A DNA stretch of 14,914 nt, from contig CABUXM010000052.1 in assembly GCA_902495545.1 (NCBI GenBank), positions 1 to 14,914 on the forward strand, written 5' to 3'. The translations under genes and the position numbers were made by a program. Below the pieces are notes generated by a model that saw only the letters and a program-made list of their open reading frames with translations, was not told where the DNA came from and did no database searches. Of this stretch, positions 6,857 to 11,704 are shown piece after piece. Source of the stretch: an uncultured Collinsella sp. GTDB taxonomy: Bacteria > Actinomycetota > Coriobacteriia > Coriobacteriales > Coriobacteriaceae. How positions within the stretch are numbered: the first letter of the stretch is position 1; each line of letters begins with the position of its first letter.

Positions 6857-6873
6857 CTTAACAACCTGAATCG

Positions 6874-6902
6874 ATAATAAACGAACGGCTGTTCGTGGTC
6901 AA
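6874..6902 (-). promoter_or_regulatory. recA promoter, sigma-70 type
   Basis: The −35 box TTGACC (6902–6897, five of six) and the −10 box TATTAT (6879–6874, five of six) are separated by exactly 17 nt. Transcription should begin near 6867, leaving a leader of about 24 nt before the recA ATG. This is the strongest promoter-like sequence I find in the window. Confidence 0.85.
6881..6896. promoter_or_regulatory. LexA-type SOS box in the recA promoter
   Basis: ACGAAC GGCT GTTCGT is a perfect palindrome containing GAAC-N4-GTTC, the core of the Gram-positive/actinobacterial LexA (DinR) operator. It fills the spacer between the −35 and −10 boxes of the recA promoter, so a bound repressor would directly block RNA polymerase. 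Confidence 0.88.
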
Positions 6903-6933
6903 CCGTTCAGGCCAATCATATACAGGCAGTCTT

Positions 6934-6994
6934 TCCAAAACCCAACCAAACGCCGACCAAACACTGACCAAATGCTTGACCACAAAGGGCCAAA
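6934..6994 (-). repeat. Helically phased TTTGG direct repeats upstream of the recA promoter
   Basis: On the minus strand, TTTGG motifs begin at 6972, 6961, 6950 and 6939, an exact 11-bp period. The first three read TTTGGTC, TTTGGTC, TTTGGTT; the fourth reads TTTGGAA. Degenerate copies (TGTGGT at 6984, TTTGGC at 6994) extend the series upstream. The array ends about 30 bp before the −35 box. One motif per helical turn on one face of the DNA suggests cooperative protein binding or phased curvature. The intergenic region 6844–7100 otherwise holds the recA promoter, the SOS box and the cinA terminator; 6995–7069 shows nothing else I can support. Confidence 0.6.
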
Positions 6995-7069
6995 TAAGAG
7001 CAAGGAAGGCAAGAATACGTCTACAGCCAGCACAAACGCCAAATGAGCCTAAGGTCCCTATCTCCACAA

Positions 7070-7093
7070 TTAAGGGGCCCGGAGGCCCCTTAA
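7070..7093 (-). terminator. Hairpin terminator after cinA
   Basis: TTAAGGGGCC, a 4-nt loop and GGCCCCTTAA form a perfect 10-bp stem starting 7 nt after the cinA stop. In the minus direction it is followed by TTGTGG, so only a short U-rich end (UUAAUUGU) is present. Position and strength support it as the end of the RNase J–ftsK–…–cinA unit. Confidence 0.72.
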
Positions 7094-7100
7094 AACACGT

Positions 7101-7637
7101 CTATTCCATAGAGTTGAGCACAAGGGCAATGCGCCCCAATGCCTCCGCGACCGCATGGGCACGAACACACGAACGGTCGCCCTCATAGTGGCAGCGCACA
7201 GAGTCCACAACCGGGACTTCCCCATAAGCCGCGCGATACGCCCAGCCAATATAGAAAGTGCCAGCCGGATCGTCCTCAGTGCCGCCGCCGGGACCGGCAT
7301 AACCCGTGGCGCTCACTGCAATATCGCTCTGGTACAGCTCCAGCGAACCCACCGCCATCTCGCGCGCGGTCTGATACGACACCGCGGTATAGCGGTCGAG
7401 CGTCTCCTGCTCAACACCCAGCACGCGATGTTTGATCTCATCGCAGTAGGTCACCGCACCGCCACGCAGCACCGCCGAGGCGCCCGGGATATCCGCAAAC
7501 GTCGAGGCAATCATACCCGCCGTCAGCGACTCAGCCGTCGAGACCGTCACGCCCCGAGCGCTCGCGCGCCCGACAATATCGCGTGCGAGCTCTTCGTTAT
7601 GCGCGGCAATCTGCTCAAATGATTCCGTCATGCCCAC
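7101..7637 (-). CDS. CinA C-terminal domain protein (nicotinamide-nucleotide amidohydrolase, PncC type)
   Basis: This family hydrolyses nicotinamide mononucleotide to nicotinic acid mononucleotide and ammonia, recycling the NMN released by DNA ligase and other NAD consumers. The 178 residues cover only the C-terminal domain of CinA; the N-terminal molybdopterin-binding-like domain of full CinA is absent, as in E. coli PncC. Visible signatures are TAESLTAG at 35–42, with Ser37, Tyr64 and Lys69 as the likely active-site residues by analogy with PncC, and the glycine-rich ATGYAGPGGGTEDDPAGT at 110–127. The start may be the GTG at 7637 or the in-frame ATG at 7631; AGG in the pgsA stop region is better spaced for GTG. 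It follows pgsA after 6 nt and ends the unit before a terminator. In many bacteria cinA is co-transcribed with recA; here a terminator and a strong promoter separate them. Confidence 0.92.
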   Translation of the reverse strand: MGMTESFEQIAAHNEELARDIVGRASARGVTVSTAESLTAGMIASTFADIPGASAVLRGGAVTYCDEIKHRVLGVEQETLDRYTAVSYQTAREMAVGSLELYQSDIAVSATGYAGPGGGTEDDPAGTFYIGWAYRAAYGEVPVVDSVRCHYEGDRSCVRAHAVAEALGRIALVLNSME

Positions 7638-7643
7638 CAGGAC

Positions 7644-8282
7644 CTAGACCGAAAAGACGATCTTGCGGCAGTTCCAGAAGTACTGGGCGCCCGAGATAAC
7701 GGTCAAGACAACGGCAACGGCGTACAGGAAGCGCGACACCGAGTAGATGCCGAGCGTCAGGGCCACCGGGCCAAGGTGCAAGCCGGCCATCGCAAAAACG
7801 CACAGGTAACCGCAGATGGAGACCATCGTGGTTGCCGTCTTGTACTTGCCGAGCTTATCGGCCGCAACGACCACACCGGCCGCACTCGCAACCATGCGAA
7901 GGGCGCTCACCAGAAGCTCACGGAACAAGATAATGAACACGGACCACACGGTCACCGCGCCAAAATCCAAGAACAGCAGCAGGGCCGAGAACACGAGCAG
8001 CTTATCGGCGATGGGGTCCAAGAATTTACCGAAGTCGGTGATCTCGTTGCGCGAACGCGCCAGATAACCGTCGACCTTATCGGTGCACGACAGGATCACG
8101 TACAGAATGAAGGCAGCGGCGGCGAGCGGGCCGTCGAAGATGCTCCAATCCGTACCGGCAACACTCGTGTGAGAAAGCGCCGACACGATCATGAACACCG
8201 GGATAAAGACGATGCGAACGCACGTCACGATGTTGGCGGGCGTCCAAACACTCGTCAGTTCCTTATTGCTCTCGTTAGCCAC
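7644..8282 (-). CDS. pgsA: CDP-diacylglycerol–glycerol-3-phosphate 3-phosphatidyltransferase PgsA
   Basis: An integral membrane enzyme that makes phosphatidylglycerol phosphate, the committed step to phosphatidylglycerol and cardiolipin. The 212 residues carry the complete CDP-alcohol phosphatidyltransferase signature: Asp68, then Asp71-Gly72, Ala75-Arg76, Gly85, Asp89 and Asp93 in the D-G-x2-A-R-x8-G-x3-D-x3-D pattern. Hydrophobic segments at about 17–38, 52–66, 95–120, 125–142, 152–175 and 183–205 fit a multi-pass protein. The start is GTG at 8282 with GGAG 6 nt upstream. The gene follows rimO after 9 nt and precedes cinA by 6 nt, so it is part of one tight operon. Position next to cinA and recA supports PgsA over phosphatidylserine or cardiolipin synthases of the same superfamily. 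Confidence 0.94.
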   Translation of the reverse strand: MANESNKELTSVWTPANIVTCVRIVFIPVFMIVSALSHTSVAGTDWSIFDGPLAAAAFILYVILSCTDKVDGYLARSRNEITDFGKFLDPIADKLLVFSALLLFLDFGAVTVWSVFIILFRELLVSALRMVASAAGVVVAADKLGKYKTATTMVSICGYLCVFAMAGLHLGPVALTLGIYSVSRFLYAVAVVLTVISGAQYFWNCRKIVFSV

Positions 8283-8291
8283 GACGCTCTC

Positions 8292-9641
8292 CTACTCCAC
8301 AACATGGCCGATAAGCTCATAGCAGAAGCTATCGGTAAACTCGACCGTCAGAATATCGCCCACGGACGCCTCGCTGGCGTCCAAGTGAACCGCGCCATCG
8401 GAATCGGGCGCCTGGAACCAGGCATGGCCGATCAGCTCGGCGCCATCCTCGGTCTCTTCGATACCGTCGACGATCACCTGGGCGCGCTCGCCCACATGTG
8501 CGGCGGTGGCGGCAAAACCGAGCGACTCAGCCAGGTCCATGGCCTCCTGGGCGCGCTCGAGCTTAACCTCCTCATCGACCTGACCCTCCATCTTAGCGGC
8601 CAGGCTGCCTTCCTCACGCGAGTAGGCAAAGACACTCGTGTAGTCAAAGCCGACGGTGTCCATAAAGTCGATAAGGTCGCGGAACTCGTCGTCGGTCTCG
8701 GTCGGGAAGCCGACCATGGCCGTGGAACGGATCACGATGCCGGGGATGCGCTCGCGAAGGTCGCGGAACAGATCCTCGAGCTCCTGGCGCGAACCGGAGC
8801 GACGCATGGCCTTGAGGATGCGCGCGTCGCAGTGCTGCACGGGGATATCGATATAGGGCAGCACCTCGGGCGTATCGCGAATCGTCTCGATGAGTTCGTC
8901 AGTCATGCCCTCGGGCTGCAGGTAGAGCACGCGAACCCAGACGTTGTGCGGGCGCACGGTCTCGGCGACGGCACGCAGCAGCTGCGCCAGATTGCGCGGC
9001 GAGCCCTCGGCGACGTCCTCGTCGGCAAAGTCGTTACCCCAAATTCCCGTGTCCTGGCCGATCAGCACGATCTCGCGCACACCGCCGGCAACCAGGTCGC
9101 GCACCTCGGAGATAATGCTCTCGGCATTGCGTGAATGATAGCGGCCGCGGATATAGGGAATCATGCAGAAGCTGCAGAAACGGTTGCAGCCATCGGAAAT
9201 CTTGACGTAAGCGACAGCACCCTCGACGGTACGTTTGACCTGCGGGATATAGGCTGCAATCTCACGCTCGACACCCAGCACGCCATCGATGACCGCCACG
9301 ATGCCATCTTCCTCGTCGGCCTTCACAAAGGCAGCGACCTCGGGCAGCTCGTCAGGCAGGTCATCGCCATAGCGCGACGGCACGCAGCCGCACATGACGA
9401 TGGGGCAAGAACGAACGCCGTCCTGAACCTCGTTGGCGAGCTCGAGCGTGGTCTCGATGCTCTCGGACGTTGCGGAGGCGAGGAACGAGCAAGTATTGAC
9501 GATGGCGATGTCGGCATCCTGCGGGTCGAATGCCTCCTCGTAGCCCGCGGCGGTCAAAAGAGAACGCATGCGGTCGGTGTCGACCTCGTTCTTAGCGCAC
9601 CCGAGGGTGATGTAGAGCACGGAGCCCAACGGTGTATCCAT
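8292..9641 (-). CDS. rimO: Ribosomal protein S12 methylthiotransferase RimO
   Basis: A radical-SAM methylthiotransferase that modifies the conserved Asp of ribosomal protein uS12 near the decoding centre. The 449 residues are typical. The auxiliary-cluster cysteines are C15 (LGCAKN), C51 (NTCSF) and C86 (CGCVPSRY). The radical-SAM motif is C152, C156, C159 in DGCNRFCSFC, followed by MIPYIRGRYHSR. A TRAM-like domain with FTDSFCYELIGHVVE forms the C-terminus. LGCAKNxVD and DGCNRxCSFC separate RimO from MiaB, which is encoded in the same window. The ATG at 9641 lies 27 nt after the yajQ stop; AGGA is 13 nt upstream, a wide spacing, so initiation may be modest. The gene is followed by pgsA after 9 nt. 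Confidence 0.96.
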   Translation of the reverse strand: MDTPLGSVLYITLGCAKNEVDTDRMRSLLTAAGYEEAFDPQDADIAIVNTCSFLASATSESIETTLELANEVQDGVRSCPIVMCGCVPSRYGDDLPDELPEVAAFVKADEEDGIVAVIDGVLGVEREIAAYIPQVKRTVEGAVAYVKISDGCNRFCSFCMIPYIRGRYHSRNAESIISEVRDLVAGGVREIVLIGQDTGIWGNDFADEDVAEGSPRNLAQLLRAVAETVRPHNVWVRVLYLQPEGMTDELIETIRDTPEVLPYIDIPVQHCDARILKAMRRSGSRQELEDLFRDLRERIPGIVIRSTAMVGFPTETDDEFRDLIDFMDTVGFDYTSVFAYSREEGSLAAKMEGQVDEEVKLERAQEAMDLAESLGFAATAAHVGERAQVIVDGIEETEDGAELIGHAWFQAPDSDGAVHLDASEASVGDILTVEFTDSFCYELIGHVVE

Positions 9642-9668
9642 GTTGGAGAGCGGTCCTTTCGAATGATA

Positions 9669-10166
9669 TTAGCGATAGTTGGTGAACTGCAGCGGCTGGC
9701 CGTAGTCCTGGTCGCGCAGAAACTGAATCACGGTCTGCAACGCGTCCTTCGAAGCAGAGGAAACACGCAGCTTGTCGGCCTCGATGGTCACCTTGACCTT
9801 GAGCTTTTGATCCTTGATGTCCTTGTTGATCTTCTTGGCGGTCGCCTGGTCGATACCCTCGACGATATGGCCGAGCACGCGCACGGTGCCGCCCGATGCC
9901 GCCTGCGGAGCATCCCACGAGACAGCCTTGAGGTCGATGCCGCGCTTGATGAGCTTGGAGCTCAACACATCGATAATCTGCTTGGAGACAAAGTCGGCCG
10001 GGGCGTTGATCGTAAAGAGCTTGTCGCCCTTCGAAAGCTCAATCGTAGCGCCGGAATCCTTAAGGTCATAGCGCTGGGAAATCTCGCGCGTGGTCTGCTG
10101 GAAGGCGTTGTCGACCTCTTGCATGTTGACCTCGGACACGACGTCGAAGCTGGAATCTTTAGCCAT
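9669..10166 (-). CDS. YajQ family nucleotide-binding protein (UPF0234)
   Basis: A small cytoplasmic protein of the YajQ/UPF0234 family with a double ferredoxin-like fold. Family members bind nucleotides or RNA, and one in Xanthomonas binds cyclic di-GMP; the role here is unknown. The 165 residues align along their full length: it starts KDSSFDVVSEVNMQEVDNA and has NQA/FQQ-type helices. ISQRYDLKDSGATIEL follows near 29–44, LSSKLIKRGIDLKAV near 68–82, and the end is IQFLRDQDYGQPLQFTNYR. AAAGGAAACATC precedes the ATG at 10166, giving good ribosome-site spacing. It lies 26 nt after the RodZ-like gene and 27 nt before rimO, within the same unit. No oddity is seen. Confidence 0.94.
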   Translation of the reverse strand: MAKDSSFDVVSEVNMQEVDNAFQQTTREISQRYDLKDSGATIELSKGDKLFTINAPADFVSKQIIDVLSSKLIKRGIDLKAVSWDAPQAASGGTVRVLGHIVEGIDQATAKKINKDIKDQKLKVKVTIEADKLRVSSASKDALQTVIQFLRDQDYGQPLQFTNYR

Positions 10167-10192
10167 GATGTTTCCTTTCGCGTACGAGCGAC

Positions 10193-11704
10193 TTAGTAGC
10201 TATCGTACGAATAGTCGGTAGAATCGGTGGGCGTCTGACCGTCAGTTGCGGTATCGGTGCCATCCGTGGACTGGGCATCGGTAACGTCGGTGGTATCGGC
10301 ACCATCGGTGGTGTCGGTACCATCAGAACTTTCACCATTCTCGGAATCAGAAGTCTCCTTCTTGGGAACGGTGATCGTCACGCGCGCCACGCCCGAGGTC
10401 TTGGTATCGTAACGGACCTTTTCACCGTTCTTGGTAACGGTGACATCGGAAGGCTTGGACGTGGTGATCTCGATCGAGGACTCGGGCGTGTACTCCTGCT
10501 CAAAGGGGCCAGTCGCTTGGGCGCCATAGACCGACTTGCCGTCGACCTTGACCTCAATCCACGCGGTCTTTCCCTTGGCAACGGAAACCTTGACCTTCGT
10601 TACCTCGTTCTCTTCCTTTTTAGCCGTCGTCTTGGTGGCGTCCGAATCGGTCGACTCATCCGTCGCCTCATCGGTGTCTTCGTCCTCGTCGACCGTTTCG
10701 GTCTTCTTAGAAGACTTCTTGGTCGTCGTCTTGGTAGCAGTGGGCGTCTCGGGCGTGGTCTCGGGCGCCGAAGATGCGCAGCCGCGCAGAAGCACCACGA
10801 TGAGCACAATCAACAGCAGCGCAACGGCACCGATGCCGGCGTAGACGATACGCGGATCGAGCCCGTTGTTTTGAGGAGTACGTGATCCGCCGCGTCCACG
10901 ATTGGAACTGCTGCGGCCGCCTCCCTGAGGCATACGACCACGATTGCTATCGGAACGGCCGCGATAGCCACCCTGGCCCTGAAGGCTGCGATGACCCGAG
11001 CAGGGGGCAAGTTCACCGCGGCCTTGATAGCCACGCTGGCCCGAACGCGGAGCCGAAGAGCGCTGGCCATACGGCTGTGATTGAGAGCGAAGACGCGGCG
11101 TCACCTGCGTGGTATCGGCATCCGCATAGCCACCGCGAGAGCGTCCCGTAGAGGCACCACGGTAACCGCGATCGGAATAGCCGCCGTCGCCGTAGCCGGC
11201 ACGAGGGTCACGCGCCACGCCTCGGGCAGCGGGAAGTGCACGGTCCTCGGGCATCGGCGTACTGCGGAACCGGTCACGCTGTGAGCGAATCTCCTCGCCC
11301 GAACCCGTCTCGGTAATATAACCGGCCTGCTGAGGACGCTGTCCATAGCGGGTCGAACGACCGCCCTGAACCATCAGGAAGCGCCCGTTATCGACCGAGG
11401 AACGCGAATTGACGTAGCCGGCGGCGTCCTGAAAACGACCGCCCTGCTGCGACGTCTCGCGTTCGTATGCCATCAGATCGTCAAAGTAGGCATTGACGAC
11501 CTCGCGCGGATTGAGGCCCAAAAAGCGAGCATAGCTCGAAATCATGCCCTGCGCATAGCCGCGCGGCGGCATCGAAGCAAAGTTACCGGTCTCGAAAAAC
11601 TCGATGATCTGCGGCCTGATTTTGATGGTGTTGGCGACTTGCTGAATGGAAAGGCCCATTCGGCGACGCTGCTCAAGCAGCATGTCACCAAAGCGTGCAG
11701 CCAT
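10193..11704 (-). CDS. RodZ-like HTH membrane protein with RGG-rich and Thr/Asp-rich low-complexity segments
   Basis: A bitopic membrane protein of 503 residues. Residues 4–70 form a RodZ-type helix-turn-helix domain (LSIQQVANTIKIRPQIIEFF, then PRGYAQGMISSYARFLGLNP), which in rod-shaped bacteria contacts MreB. Residues about 110–280 are disordered and rich in Gly, Arg, Ser, Tyr and Gln, with repeated RGG/RGR and YRG motifs. One transmembrane helix spans about 286–307. Outside the membrane come a Thr/Ser/Lys/Glu/Asp-rich spacer, a beta-rich domain at about 369–447 that fits the RodZ C-terminal (DUF4115) fold (AWIEVKVDGKSVYGAQATG), and a Thr/Asp/Gly-rich tail. The ATG overlaps the ftsK stop as TGATG, with GGAGG 6 nt upstream, so translation is coupled to ftsK. 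B. subtilis has a RodZ relative (YmfM) in the equivalent place before pgsA. A role in cell shape or division is inferred. Confidence 0.85.
   Translation of the reverse strand: MAARFGDMLLEQRRRMGLSIQQVANTIKIRPQIIEFFETGNFASMPPRGYAQGMISSYARFLGLNPREVVNAYFDDLMAYERETSQQGGRFQDAAGYVNSRSSVDNGRFLMVQGGRSTRYGQRPQQAGYITETGSGEEIRSQRDRFRSTPMPEDRALPAARGVARDPRAGYGDGGYSDRGYRGASTGRSRGGYADADTTQVTPRLRSQSQPYGQRSSAPRSGQRGYQGRGELAPCSGHRSLQGQGGYRGRSDSNRGRMPQGGGRSSSNRGRGGSRTPQNNGLDPRIVYAGIGAVALLLIVLIVVLLRGCASSAPETTPETPTATKTTTKKSSKKTETVDEDEDTDEATDESTDSDATKTTAKKEENEVTKVKVSVAKGKTAWIEVKVDGKSVYGAQATGPFEQEYTPESSIEITTSKPSDVTVTKNGEKVRYDTKTSGVARVTITVPKKETSDSENGESSDGTDTTDGADTTDVTDAQSTDGTDTATDGQTPTDSTDYSYDSY
10206..10338 (-). repeat. 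Low-complexity Thr/Asp/Gly coding repeats at the 3' end of the RodZ-like gene
   Basis: Minus-strand codons for TDGTDTTDGADTTDVTDA and TDGTDTATDG form degenerate DNA repeats of GGTACCGAC/GATGGTGCCGAT type. Such a tract is prone to length change by slippage. It encodes the extracytoplasmic tail, where length variation would be tolerated. Confidence 0.6.

Noticed and set aside
6844..6864. Extended recA start (TTG at 6864)
   Set aside because: It lies upstream of the AGGAGG ribosome site at 6851–6856, which is correctly spaced for the ATG at 6843, and only about 3 nt from the predicted transcript start.
6858..7067. A 69-codon minus-strand frame between the cinA terminator and recA
   Set aside because: It overlaps the recA promoter, SOS box and phased repeats, has no ribosome site and looks like no known protein. 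Regulatory DNA explains the region better.
7070..7093. The cinA hairpin read as a bidirectional terminator
   Set aside because: On the plus strand it is followed by AACACG with no T-tract, and no plus-strand gene needs terminating.
7776..9134. Long plus-strand frame opposite pgsA and rimO (452 codons)
   Set aside because: Shadow of two well-identified genes; it spans their junction, has no recognisable domain and no ribosome site of note.
9135..10196. Long plus-strand frame opposite rimO and yajQ (353 codons)
   Set aside because: Same codon-bias shadow; both minus-strand genes are full-length and conserved.
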